Below are positions 18,737 through 29,141 of a DNA stretch of 64,000 nucleotides, piece after piece (position 1 is the stretch's first letter; the number at the start of each line of letters is the position of its first letter). The notes under the pieces are model-generated. The model was not told the origin of the DNA. It made no database searches and worked only from the letters and a program-made list of their open reading frames with translations. The position numbers and the translations under genes were made by a program. Source of the stretch: Chloroflexota bacterium (GTDB taxonomy: Bacteria > Chloroflexota > Dormibacteria > Aeolococcales > Aeolococcaceae); contig VBIQ01000012.1 of the NCBI GenBank assembly GCA_005880985.1, positions 59,690 through 123,689 on the forward strand, in the 5' to 3' direction.

Positions 18737-19656
18737 GGCTTGCTCGCCACCCGTCTGCTCACGGGTCGTCGCTTGCACCTGGCCGGCCACCCGACCGAAC
18801 CGTCTGCATCGTCGCGATACTCCGAGACGAGGCGTGGTTCATCGACGAGTGGCTCGCCTATCATCGGATCATCGGCGCGGACCACTTCGTGCTCTACGAT
18901 GACGACCCCCGCCGCTCACTGCGCGACCTCGTCGCCCCGCATGCCCGCTACACCAGCGTCGTTGACTGGTTCAGGCGAGGCGACCGCCTCTCGGGTCGCA
19001 ACCGCCAGACCAAGGCATATACCGATGCGCTGAGTGGAATTGCAGGCTCGTTTGAATGGGTGGCCTTCATCGACGGAGACGAGTACATCGTGCTCCGAAA
19101 GCATGCCGACCTCCACGCATTCCTGGCGGAGTTCAGCCAAGTCGGCGCGGTTTCTCTGCAATGGCACGGCTTCGGCCACAACGGGTTCTATGCCGATCCC
19201 CCGGGGTTGGTGACAAGCTCGCTGACCAGGCGCCGGCGCGAACCAGGGCGGCTGGCCAAGAGCATCACCAGGGTCGCCGCGATCAGGCGCATCCGCTCCG
19301 CCCACTACTGTGACCTCAAGCGTGGCTTCCGATGGGTCGATCCCAATGGCCGCCAATTCGAGGACGCGCTGTATCCGGGGAAGACGGACGTTGCCCACAT
19401 CAACCACTACATGGCCCGTTCCTTCCAACGATGGATGCGGAAGGCCGAGCGTGGAGACGTCGCCTTCAATTCGGCCAACCTGCCCGCGAAGGACCGATGG
19501 AAGACGCACGAGGAGGGGTGGCTGCGCAGTTTCATTGAAGTGATCGCTAAGGACTGGAACGAGCACGTGGACGAGTACATGGTTCAGTACGAACCGGCTA
19601 TCCTCAGCCATCTCCGCAGCATCGGCATCGAGCTGGCTGAGAGACACTCGGCCTAG
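18733..19656 (+). CDS. Glycosyltransferase family 2/92-like protein
   Basis: A 307-residue protein with VCIVAILRDEAWFIDEWLAYH near residue 24, the HFVLYDDD strand and the acidic FIDGDEYIV motif near 112, which is the metal/nucleotide-sugar site of GT-A enzymes in the GT2_4/GT92 group. A later HINHYMARSF segment resembles the C-terminal conserved His region. It completes the four-gene glycan cluster. The spaced aromatic and Arg-rich C-terminus is typical of the family. Confidence 0.72.
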   Translation: MRLARHPSAHGSSLAPGRPPDRTVCIVAILRDEAWFIDEWLAYHRIIGADHFVLYDDDPRRSLRDLVAPHARYTSVVDWFRRGDRLSGRNRQTKAYTDALSGIAGSFEWVAFIDGDEYIVLRKHADLHAFLAEFSQVGAVSLQWHGFGHNGFYADPPGLVTSSLTRRRREPGRLAKSITRVAAIRRIRSAHYCDLKRGFRWVDPNGRQFEDALYPGKTDVAHINHYMARSFQRWMRKAERGDVAFNSANLPAKDRWKTHEEGWLRSFIEVIAKDWNEHVDEYMVQYEPAILSHLRSIGIELAERHSA

Positions 19657-19674
19657 TCCGGCACACCAGTCGGG

Positions 19675-19698
19675 TGCAACTGCATTGCGTGCAGTGCA
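19675..19698. terminator. Hairpin between convergent genes
   Basis: TGCAACTGCA and TGCAGTGCA form a nine-pair stem with one bulge around a TTGCG loop. It lies in the 66-bp gap between the glycosyltransferase cluster and the convergent YCF48-like gene. There is no T tract. It could end transcription from both sides. Confidence 0.4.
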
Positions 19699-19722
19699 GG
19701 TGCGGGCGGTCAGCGGAACCGA

Positions 19723-21090
19723 CTACCGGCCTGAACGGCTGGTGGTGGCCAGCACCAGTGCCAGAGTGGCGCCGCCGCTGCGCTGGGCCCCCACCGCCCA
19801 GCAGCTGAGCGGGTCGACGCAGAAGACACGGTTCAGCCAGGTGGAGGTGCCCGGCGCGAGCGACTCGGTGGCCCAGCTCGAGCCGCCGTCGCTGGTGGTG
19901 ACCAGCAATCCCACCTGGGGGAACTGCTCGGACGGGACTGGGGTGGATTGGTCTCGCGCTCCCACAGCGCGGCAGTGCAGCGCGTCGGCGCAGTCGATAC
20001 TGGCTGCGTACTGCGGCGTCGGCTGCTGGGACCAGCTCGTGCCGCCGTCACGACTGACCAGCGAGCCTGATGGTGCCACGCCAACGGAATGGCAGTCGAC
20101 AGTCGACGCGTCGCGAACGCAGGAGATGTCGGTGATGGCCCCGCTCCCCGTGAACTGGGACCGCCAGGTTGCCCCACCATCGGTGGTCGCCTCGACCACG
20201 CCGGTGCACCCGTTCCCCGGACACAACCCTCCCCCGACCAGCCATCCGCGCCTGGCGTCGACGAAGCTGAGACCTCTGAGAAAGCAATTCGCGGCCAGCG
20301 AGCAGACGCCGTCCGGTGCGCTGGTGGCGGTCCAGGTCGTGCCTCCGTCGGCGGTGATGTCCAGCACGTTGGCCTTGCGATTCTGGTCCTGTCCCAGCGC
20401 GTAACAGACCGACGTGCCCACGCACTCGAGCCGCGCCAGGCCCGACTGACCGTCGGCCGGCAGCGCAACCTGCGTCCACGTGGAGCCACCGTCGACCGTC
20501 CTCAGAATCACGCTGGTGGTCTCACCCGGATACGTCCCCGCCACGGCAACGCAGAAATGCGTGCTCAGACAGGAGACGTCGAACACCGCCTGCAGCCGCG
20601 CCGGCGTGTCGGGCACCGTCTGGGCCGTCCAGACATTGCCGCCGTCGGTGGTGGCCAGGATCTGGGGGGCGAAACCCGTCGGATCCTCCCCAACCGCCCA
20701 GCAGTGCCGGCTGTCGGTGCAGGTGAGCCCCATGGAGCCCCCCGCCGTGGCGGGCATACGCTGCGGCTGCCAGGCTGCGATCACCACCGGCGGCGGGGTC
20801 GCGTTGGGGGTGGGAGTCGGCGGCGGCGCCGGCGAGTCGGTCGGCGTGGGCGAGGGCGCCTGGTCGGCGGTCGCGACCGGGGAGAAGGAACTGGTCGCCG
20901 CCGTGGTCGAGGTGGTCCGCGACGTTGCTCCCGCCGCAAGCCGGGCGCTGCGCGGCCCGCAGCCGGACACGAGCACGGCAGCGACGAGAACCCAGCAGGC
21001 AGCGGCCGCCCACCCCACCTGTCCTCCCCGTCGCACGCCCACGGCCGGTGAAACGTGAGCGAGGATGCGCCGGTTCCGCCTGCCGCGCAT
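19723..21090 (-). CDS. YCF48/BNR-repeat-like beta-propeller lipoprotein
   Basis: About 455 residues from ATG 21090; GTG 21042 or 21036 would give a shorter, more canonical signal peptide. The lipobox is VLVSGC, followed by a Thr/Ser/Pro linker. The rest is repeats of the form TTDGGxxW: TTDGGNVWTAQ, RTVDGGSTWTQV, TADGGTTWTAT, TTDGGATWRSQ, SRDGGTSWSQQ and TSDGGSSWATE, with CxSxxxCWAVG strands between them. This is a surface-anchored propeller of unknown ligand. It sits 21 bp behind tRNA-Leu on the same strand. A similar lipoprotein lies in the island at 54104-55315. Confidence 0.75.
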   Translation of the reverse strand: MRGRRNRRILAHVSPAVGVRRGGQVGWAAAACWVLVAAVLVSGCGPRSARLAAGATSRTTSTTAATSSFSPVATADQAPSPTPTDSPAPPPTPTPNATPPPVVIAAWQPQRMPATAGGSMGLTCTDSRHCWAVGEDPTGFAPQILATTDGGNVWTAQTVPDTPARLQAVFDVSCLSTHFCVAVAGTYPGETTSVILRTVDGGSTWTQVALPADGQSGLARLECVGTSVCYALGQDQNRKANVLDITADGGTTWTATSAPDGVCSLAANCFLRGLSFVDARRGWLVGGGLCPGNGCTGVVEATTDGGATWRSQFTGSGAITDISCVRDASTVDCHSVGVAPSGSLVSRDGGTSWSQQPTPQYAASIDCADALHCRAVGARDQSTPVPSEQFPQVGLLVTTSDGGSSWATESLAPGTSTWLNRVFCVDPLSCWAVGAQRSGGATLALVLATTSRSGR

Positions 21091-21111
21091 CTGCTGTCCA
21101 AACACCGGCCG

Positions 21112-21194
21112 TGCCGGGCGAGGGAGTCGAACCCTCACGGGCTTGCGCCCAACGGTTTTTGAGACCGCCGCGTCTACCGTTCCGCCAGCCCGGC
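21112..21194 (-). tRNA. tRNA-Leu (CAA)
   Basis: The minus strand folds into a class II tRNA. The acceptor is GCCGGGC paired with GCCCGGC and discriminator A. The anticodon arm GCGGT/ACCGT has loop CTCAAAA, giving anticodon CAA for UUG. The variable arm is TGGGCGCAAGCCCGT-like and the T arm contains GGTTCGACTCC. CCA is not encoded. Confidence 0.95.
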
Positions 21195-21206
21195 CGTAGC
21201 CCGTCC

Positions 21207-21212
21207 ATCCTA
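21207..21212 (-). promoter_or_regulatory. Putative -10 (TAGGAT) for tRNA-Leu
   Basis: TAGGAT on the minus strand ends 12 nt before the first base of the tRNA, a usual distance for a tRNA promoter with a short 5' leader. Confidence 0.45.
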
Positions 21213-21247
21213 GGGCTCGGCCGGCGGCGTGACGATCCGCCGGAGAT

Positions 21248-21277
21248 GGAACCCGGCGGCACGGTGGCGCGTATGGT
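21248..21277 (+). promoter_or_regulatory. ECF-type promoter of the backbone sigma factor operon
   Basis: GGAAC at 21248-21252, a 17-nt spacer and CGTA at 21270-21273 match the general ECF promoter form, suggesting autoregulation. TATGGT at 21272-21277 overlaps it and lies 6 nt before ATG 21284, so the transcript may be leaderless. The same GGAAC-N17-CGTA arrangement occurs before the island kelch lipoprotein at 58248. Confidence 0.5.
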
Positions 21278-21283
21278 CCGGTG

Positions 21284-21853
21284 ATGGACGACGACGTCCT
21301 CCTCGAGCGGGCTCGCGGAGGGGATCGCGAGGCGTTCTCGGACCTCGTCGTCCGCTATCAGGACGAGCTCTACACCATGGCACTCCGCTTGCTGGGACGG
21401 CCCGCCGACGCCGCCGACGTGGTTCAGGAGACCTTTCTCCGCGCCTACGTCCGGCTGCCGGGCCTCCGTTCGGGATCGGTGCGCGCCTGGCTCTACCGGG
21501 TCGCCATCAACGCCTCGCACGACATGCGCCGGCGGGCGGGACGCAGGCCCGAGCAGCCCCTCGAGGACGCCGAGGGCAAGGTCGTCGACCTGCCCGACCG
21601 GGCGATCGGGCCCGAGGCGAGCGCCGAGCTTCGTGAGCAGCTGGAGGCCGCCCGCCGAGCCCTGCTCGCGCTGCCCGCCGACTATCGAACCGCGGTGGTG
21701 CTGCGGGACGTCAACGAGCTGAGCTACGAGGAGATGGCCGAGGCCCTGCGGGTGCCGCTGGGCACCGTCAAGTCGCGCCTCAGCCGGGCCCGGACCATGC
21801 TCGCCTCGGTGCTGCGCGAGGCGGCGCCGGCGACCTCGATGGGGGAGGCGTGA
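21284..21853 (+). CDS. ECF RNA polymerase sigma factor
   Basis: A 189-residue sigma-70 family protein. Region 2 has FSDLVVRYQDELYTMALRLLG and the ADVVQETFLRAYVRL -10 recognition helix near residues 45-60. Region 4 has LPADYRTAVVLRDVNELSYEEMA followed by GTVKSRLSRAR, its -35 helix-turn-helix, near 155. Region 3 is missing, as usual for ECF factors. The following gene encodes a zinc-type anti-sigma and overlaps it by one base (TGATG). A GTG at 21281 is an alternative start. Confidence 0.93.
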   Translation: MDDDVLLERARGGDREAFSDLVVRYQDELYTMALRLLGRPADAADVVQETFLRAYVRLPGLRSGSVRAWLYRVAINASHDMRRRAGRRPEQPLEDAEGKVVDLPDRAIGPEASAELREQLEAARRALLALPADYRTAVVLRDVNELSYEEMAEALRVPLGTVKSRLSRARTMLASVLREAAPATSMGEA

Positions 21854-22809
21854 TGGCCGGCCAGCACTTGGAGTGGCTCTTCTCGGCGGCGATCGACGGC
21901 GCCCTCACCACCGACGAGAGGCGCCGTCTCGACGAGCATCTCGCCGTCTGTCCCGCTTGTGCCTCCGCATTGGCGGCGCAGCGGGGCGCGGTCGAAGCGG
22001 TTCGTGCCCTGCCGCGTCCGGCGATGCCGGTGGCGGTGGTCCTGCCGACATCGCCACCGGTGGCCGAGGCGCCACGCGGTTGGCGATGGTTGGCTTGGGC
22101 GGCGCCGCTGCTGCGGCCCGGGCCGGCGTCGGCCACCCTGGTCGGCGCCGCCGGGGTGGCGGCGGCGGTGCTCCTGGTGGTGCACGCGCACTCCGGCGGC
22201 TCGCAGGTCGCCACCAGCGCCCGCGGCGGTGGCGGCGGCGCCTCCGCGGCGGCGGCGGCACCACCGCCCGGCTTCGGCTACAGCGTCGTCAAGAGCGACC
22301 CCTCGCGTCCCGGCCAGCAGCTGGTGCTCGCCGTCTCGAGCTCCGGGTACAGCGCCGGGCAGCAGGTCCTGGTGTACGCGAGGGTCACCGGTCAGAGCCA
22401 GGGCAAGAGCCAGGGCCGGTTGGCGGCACCGCAAGCCGGCGCCCCCGCCGCCCCGGGGGCAGCGTCCACGGCAGGGCAGCTCCCGGTGGTGACCCTGACT
22501 CAGGTCACTCCGGGCGCGACGGGCAGCGCGGGCAAGGGCGCCCAGGCCGGATCCGCCGGATCCCCGGCACCGGACGCGGCGGGGGCAGCGGCACCACCGT
22601 ACGCGGCTTTGGCTCCGGCAGCGCCGGTGCAGGTCGCATCTCCCACCTTCGACGTGGTCGCCGGCGACGGGCCCCTCCAGGTGATCACCATCCCCGGCGG
22701 CCTCCCGGCCGGCACCGTTCTTCAGCTCACCGCCCAGTTCCCCCCGCAGCCTGGGCTGAGCGTCAGCGGAAGCCCGGTCAGCGTCTCGCTCACGATCACC
22801 GTCTCCTAG
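21853..22809 (+). CDS. Zinc-type (ZAS) transmembrane anti-sigma factor
   Basis: A 318-residue protein. The N-terminal cytoplasmic domain has the ZAS motif HxxxCxxC at H29, C33 and C36 (EHLAVCPAC). A hydrophobic helix near residues 95-113 (LVGAAGVAAAVLLVVHA) anchors it. The outer part is Gly/Ala/Pro/Gln-rich with two short beta-like segments (SRPGQQLVLAVSSSGY and GPLQVITIPGGLPAGTVLQL). It should bind and hold the ECF factor encoded just upstream. The low-complexity outer domain may span the cell wall. Confidence 0.82.
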   Translation: MAGQHLEWLFSAAIDGALTTDERRRLDEHLAVCPACASALAAQRGAVEAVRALPRPAMPVAVVLPTSPPVAEAPRGWRWLAWAAPLLRPGPASATLVGAAGVAAAVLLVVHAHSGGSQVATSARGGGGGASAAAAAPPPGFGYSVVKSDPSRPGQQLVLAVSSSGYSAGQQVLVYARVTGQSQGKSQGRLAAPQAGAPAAPGAASTAGQLPVVTLTQVTPGATGSAGKGAQAGSAGSPAPDAAGAAAPPYAALAPAAPVQVASPTFDVVAGDGPLQVITIPGGLPAGTVLQLTAQFPPQPGLSVSGSPVSVSLTITVS

Positions 22810-22818
22810 ACTTCTGCC

Positions 22819-24399
22819 GTGCTCCGCGGCGCGGCGGCGGTCCTGGTCACGTCGCTTCTCGTCACCGCCTGCTCCAGCGGCGGCTCCCCCGCGGCGTCGC
22901 AGAGGCTGGTGGTGATCACCGCCGGCGGTGAGGCGCTCGTCGACGGCGCCGCCGACGTGCCACCCACCCTCGAGCTGCGGGTGCTGCCGGGGACGGGGGT
23001 CTCGGCCCAGCTCGACGGACGCTCGCTCGCCATCGCGATCACCGGAGATGCGATGACCGCGGCGGTGTCGCCGATGCCGCTGGGATCCGCCCACCGGCTG
23101 CTGATCGATGACGGCAGCGGCACCCGGTCGTTCGCCTTCCACGTCGCCGGTCCGACCGGGGCCATGGCCGCCGTCCACTCCGAGGTGGTCGCCGGGACGG
23201 TGCTCGACGCCGTCTTCGAGCGGGCCCCGGATCGTGCCGCCGTCCAGGCCGGGGTGCCCGGCGGCACCCGCGTCTGGTCCGACGACCGCCACCTTCGGGT
23301 CACCTGGCCGTCGCCACCCGGCGGCGAGCTCCGCATCCCGGCCACCACCACGACCGACCGGGGCTCGCATCTGGCCGGTGACCTGGTCATCGGCCTCAGC
23401 GCGGTGGCCCCGGGGACCCTGCGCCGGGTCACCGTCCCCCGGCCGGTCGCGGCATCGGTGGGGCCGCTGGTCGTCGCCTTCAGCACCGCGACCGCGCGCT
23501 CCCGGGCCGCGGTCGCCGCCCACGCCGGCCAGCTCTCGCTGGTGAGCCCGACCGGCTGGCAGGCGCTGGCCGACGGGTCGACCTCCGGCGCGCCGGACAC
23601 CGGCGCCGTCGCCGCCGCCCGCGATGACGGCCTGCCGGTCTGGCCGCTGCTCCAGAACCACAACGTCGACAGCACTGAGGTCGCCACCCTGCTCGCCGAC
23701 GGCGGGGCGGTGAGCCGGCTGGTGGCCGCGGTGCGCGCCGCCACCGCCGGCAACGGCTTCGGCGGCGTCCAGCTCGACTTCGAACAGGTGCCTTCCGACC
23801 ACCGGGACCAGCTGTCCACCCTGGTGGAGCAGCTGGCTCGCGCCCTGCACGCCGACGGCCGCCGCCTGGCGGTGGACGTCGTTCCTCACAAGCCGGGACA
23901 TCTCAACGTCTACTCCGCGGCCTACGACCTGCCGCGAATCGCCGCCGCCGCCGATCTGGTGGTGCTGATGGCCTACGACCAGCACGCCGCCGCCGGCGAC
24001 CCCGGTCCCGTCGCCGGGCTCGACTGGGACCGGGCGGTGCTCTCCGGCAGCCTCGGCGGCCTGACCAGGTCTCGCACCCTGCTGGGCCTGCCGCTCTACT
24101 CGCGGGCGTGGGGCGCGGGCGGCGTCCCGCATGCCGACGGCTACGCTCCCGCGCTGGCGGCGGCGCTGGCCGTCCCCGGCGTCCGCGTCGACTACGACTT
24201 CGCGGCGGCAACTCCCCTGGTCCGCAGCGATGCCGGGGCCACCGCTCAGGCGGTCACTTGGTTCGACGACGCTGACAGCCTGGTGCGCAAGGCACTGCTG
24301 GTGCGCGACCAGCATCTGGCGGGGGTGGCCATGTGGCGGCTCGGATTCGAGGATCCCGCGGTCTGGGCGGTGCTGCCGGCCGGCGCCCGCCGCCTCTGA
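22819..24399 (+). CDS. Lipoprotein with GH18-like (YaaH/chitinase-type) domain
   Basis: A 526-residue lipoprotein (lipobox VTAC near residue 15, GTG start). Residues 200-520 form a glycoside hydrolase 18-like barrel: SLVSPTGWQAL, LPVWPLLQNH, then VQLDFEQVP near 317-325 where Glu occupies the catalytic acid position, VVLMAYDQH and LLGLPLYSRAWG. The classical DxxDxDxE is reduced to DFE, as in spore-germination-type YaaH proteins. It probably acts on cell-wall amino sugar polymers. As third gene after sigma and anti-sigma it is a candidate output of that regulator. Confidence 0.78.
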   Translation: MLRGAAAVLVTSLLVTACSSGGSPAASQRLVVITAGGEALVDGAADVPPTLELRVLPGTGVSAQLDGRSLAIAITGDAMTAAVSPMPLGSAHRLLIDDGSGTRSFAFHVAGPTGAMAAVHSEVVAGTVLDAVFERAPDRAAVQAGVPGGTRVWSDDRHLRVTWPSPPGGELRIPATTTTDRGSHLAGDLVIGLSAVAPGTLRRVTVPRPVAASVGPLVVAFSTATARSRAAVAAHAGQLSLVSPTGWQALADGSTSGAPDTGAVAAARDDGLPVWPLLQNHNVDSTEVATLLADGGAVSRLVAAVRAATAGNGFGGVQLDFEQVPSDHRDQLSTLVEQLARALHADGRRLAVDVVPHKPGHLNVYSAAYDLPRIAAAADLVVLMAYDQHAAAGDPGPVAGLDWDRAVLSGSLGGLTRSRTLLGLPLYSRAWGAGGVPHADGYAPALAAALAVPGVRVDYDFAAATPLVRSDAGATAQAVTWFDDADSLVRKALLVRDQHLAGVAMWRLGFEDPAVWAVLPAGARRL

Positions 24400-24412
24400 C
24401 CGGTCCGGCGGT

Positions 24413-24949
24413 TCAGCTCTCCGGGGTGCGGGGAGCGTCGCCGAGATCGGGGAGATCCATCGAGTTGATCATCTCCCGGAAGATGGTGAGCTTCTCGTCG
24501 CTCTCGGCGTCACCCAGGGCTCCCTCGGCCTCCTTGTCGGGCTCGGGGAGCACCCCGGCCTTGTCGAGCACCTCGCCGGCGACGAAGATGCGCGCCCCCA
24601 CCCGCACCGCCACCGCGATGGCGTCGGAAGGACGGGCGTCGATGTCGAGGCTACGACCGTTCACGGTGGCGACGATGCGCGCGTAGAAGACCTCGTTGCT
24701 CAGCGAGGTGACGACGATCCGGCTGACTGAGACGTCGGTGGCGCCGAGAATGTTGACCAGCAGGTCGTGGGTGATCGGCCGCTCTGGGGTGATGCCGGTG
24801 ATCTTCAGCGCGATGGCATTCGCCTCGTTGATGCCGATCCAGATCGGCAGGTAGCGCTCGGCACTCTTCTCTTTAAGGATCACAACGTGCTGCCCGGTCG
24901 GCATGTGGACGCGGATGCTGTCGACGGCCATCTCGACCAGCTCAGCCAT
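24413..24949 (-). CDS. Bifunctional nuclease (BFN, DUF151) family protein
   Basis: A 178-residue protein matching the DUF151 family: VVILKEKSAERYLPIWIG near residue 22, EANAIALKITG, RPITHDLL and the LDIDARPSDAIAVAVRV block near 100. Characterised relatives have DNase and RNase activity, but many are functionally undefined. The C-terminal 40 residues are acidic. ATG 24949 is 6 nt after TATCAT, so a leaderless start is likely. It converges with the GH18 lipoprotein gene. Confidence 0.88.
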   Translation of the reverse strand: MAELVEMAVDSIRVHMPTGQHVVILKEKSAERYLPIWIGINEANAIALKITGITPERPITHDLLVNILGATDVSVSRIVVTSLSNEVFYARIVATVNGRSLDIDARPSDAIAVAVRVGARIFVAGEVLDKAGVLPEPDKEAEGALGDAESDEKLTIFREMINSMDLPDLGDAPRTPES

Positions 24950-24955
24950 GGGCTG

Positions 24956-24961
24956 ATGATA
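24956..24961 (-). promoter_or_regulatory. Putative -10 (TATCAT) for the BFN gene, leaderless spacing
   Basis: TATCAT on the minus strand ends 6 nt before the ATG at 24949. No Shine-Dalgarno is present. Confidence 0.5.
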
Positions 24962-25001
24962 CCCCCGCCTCCAAGACAGCTTGGGGGTGTGTGGAGAACT
25001 C

Positions 25002-25517
25002 TCAGCCGGGCGCCGGCGCTTCGGCGACCGTGGCCCCCTGGCCGGGCGACTCCTCGACGCTCAGCTCCAGCCGCACGGGTGCCTCACCGAGGCGGCGGCG
25101 GACGCCCGCCAGCAGGTGTCCGGCCAGGCACTCGCAGGTGGTGTTGACGATGGGCAGCAGGCGTACCTCGGCGCGGGGAAACACGAAGCAGCGCTCACCC
25201 TCGCGGACCTCGACGTGACCGTCGCCACGCTCGCTGACCACCACCCGGGCACTGCCGGTGGGAAGCAGCACGCTGTGGTCGAGCGCCTCGCACTCCGCCG
25301 CGATCGCCGCCTTGAGCGAGGCGAAGTCGACCACGCTCCCGTCACCGCGGACCGCCCCCGAGGCACGCAGCCGGACCCGGTAGTTGTGACCGTGAAGCGG
25401 CTCGGTGCCCTCGTCGAGGACGCTGAAGTGGGCGGCGGCGAAGCCGTGGACCGGCTTGTCCACCTCGAGCACCGCATGGTCCGGGCGCGGCGCCGAGCCC
25501 CCGGGTGGCGAGCTCAT
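25002..25517 (-). CDS. 6-pyruvoyl-tetrahydropterin synthase / QueD family protein
   Basis: A 171-residue T-fold enzyme. The zinc ligands are seen in FAAAHFS near residue 30 and HGHNY near 43. VVDFASLKAAI and LDHSVLL are the usual downstream blocks, and ECLAGHL closes the domain. Queuosine-type QueD has Cys in a CxxxHGH motif; here the sequence is EPLHGH, with Glu three residues before the first His, as in the PTPS-III subgroup that makes 6-hydroxymethyl-dihydropterin for folate. Start ATG 25517 faces polA across 21 bp with a shared palindromic -10. Confidence 0.82.
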   Translation of the reverse strand: MSSPPGGSAPRPDHAVLEVDKPVHGFAAAHFSVLDEGTEPLHGHNYRVRLRASGAVRGDGSVVDFASLKAAIAAECEALDHSVLLPTGSARVVVSERGDGHVEVREGERCFVFPRAEVRLLPIVNTTCECLAGHLLAGVRRRLGEAPVRLELSVEESPGQGATVAEAPAPG

Positions 25518-25524
25518 CGGGGAC

Positions 25525-25531
25525 TACCATA
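25525..25531. promoter_or_regulatory. Palindromic bidirectional -10 for polA and the PTPS gene
   Basis: TACCATA reads TACCAT on the plus strand (25525-25530) and TATGGT on the minus strand (25531-25526). Each hexamer ends exactly 8 nt before the start codon on its strand: GTG 25539 for polA and ATG 25517 for the PTPS gene. Both transcripts would be leaderless. Confidence 0.6.
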
Positions 25532-25538
25532 GCGCGTC

Positions 25539-28298
<2,760 letters not shown>

Positions 28299-28316
28299 CG
28301 GCTTGAACCGACCGGC

Positions 28317-29141
28317 GTGCCCGAGCTCCCCGAGGTGGAGACGGTGGCGCGGGACCTCCGCACCGCCGCCGTCGGCCAGCGCATCACCAGGGTGCGGCTC
28401 AGCCGTCCGGACGTCGTCCGCCATCCCGGGCCCGAGGCGTTCGCCGCCGGGCTGCGTGGCACCCGGGTGGAGGCGGTGGAGCGGCTCGGCAAGTTCATCC
28501 TCTGCGCCCTCGACTCCGCCGACGAGCTGGTGATCCACCTCGGCATGACCGGTCATCTCTGGGTCTGCAACGCGTCGCTGCCGCCCCGGCCGCACACCCA
28601 CCTGCGCTGCCGCCTGGAGGACGGGCGCGAGCTGCGCTTCGCCGACGCGCGCCGCTTCGGCCGCCTGCTGCTCGGCCCGCGCGCCCTGCTCCGCGAGGTC
28701 GGCGTGCTTCCCCTGCTCGGCGTCGAGCCGCTCTCCGATGAGTTCACCAGAGACCGCTTCACCGCGGCCCTGCGCCGCACCACCCGGCCGATCAAGAGCG
28801 TCCTTCTCGACCAGCGCAGCATCGCCGGCATCGGCAACATCTACGCCGACGAGATCTGCCATCACGCCGGGGTGCGACCGACGCGACGCTGCCACCGCCT
28901 CACCCGGGCGGAGCGCGTCCGGCTTTTCGAGGCCGTTCCTGCCGTGCTCCACAAGGCGATCGCCAACCGCGGCACCAGCTTCGACGACTACCGCGACCTC
29001 TGGGACGCCCGCGGCAGCAACGAGGAGGAGCTGCAGGTCTACGGCCGCGGCGGCCTCGCCTGTCCGCGCTGTGGGTCGGTGCTCCGACGGACGGTGCTGG
29101 GCGGACGGAGCACCGTCTACTGCCCGGATTGCCAGCGGTGA
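28317..29141 (+). CDS. mutM: Formamidopyrimidine-DNA glycosylase
   Basis: A 274-residue bifunctional glycosylase/AP lyase that excises 8-oxoguanine. After the initiator GTG the protein begins PELPEVETVARDL, providing the catalytic Pro2 and Glu3. The conserved Lys lies in RLGKFILC near residue 58, and IAGIGNIYADEICHHAGV is the H2TH element near 165. A four-Cys zinc finger (CPRCG then CPDC) closes the protein. It lies 18 bp behind polA and overlaps the next gene by 4 bp (GTGA). Confidence 0.95.
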   Translation: MPELPEVETVARDLRTAAVGQRITRVRLSRPDVVRHPGPEAFAAGLRGTRVEAVERLGKFILCALDSADELVIHLGMTGHLWVCNASLPPRPHTHLRCRLEDGRELRFADARRFGRLLLGPRALLREVGVLPLLGVEPLSDEFTRDRFTAALRRTTRPIKSVLLDQRSIAGIGNIYADEICHHAGVRPTRRCHRLTRAERVRLFEAVPAVLHKAIANRGTSFDDYRDLWDARGSNEEELQVYGRGGLACPRCGSVLRRTVLGGRSTVYCPDCQR

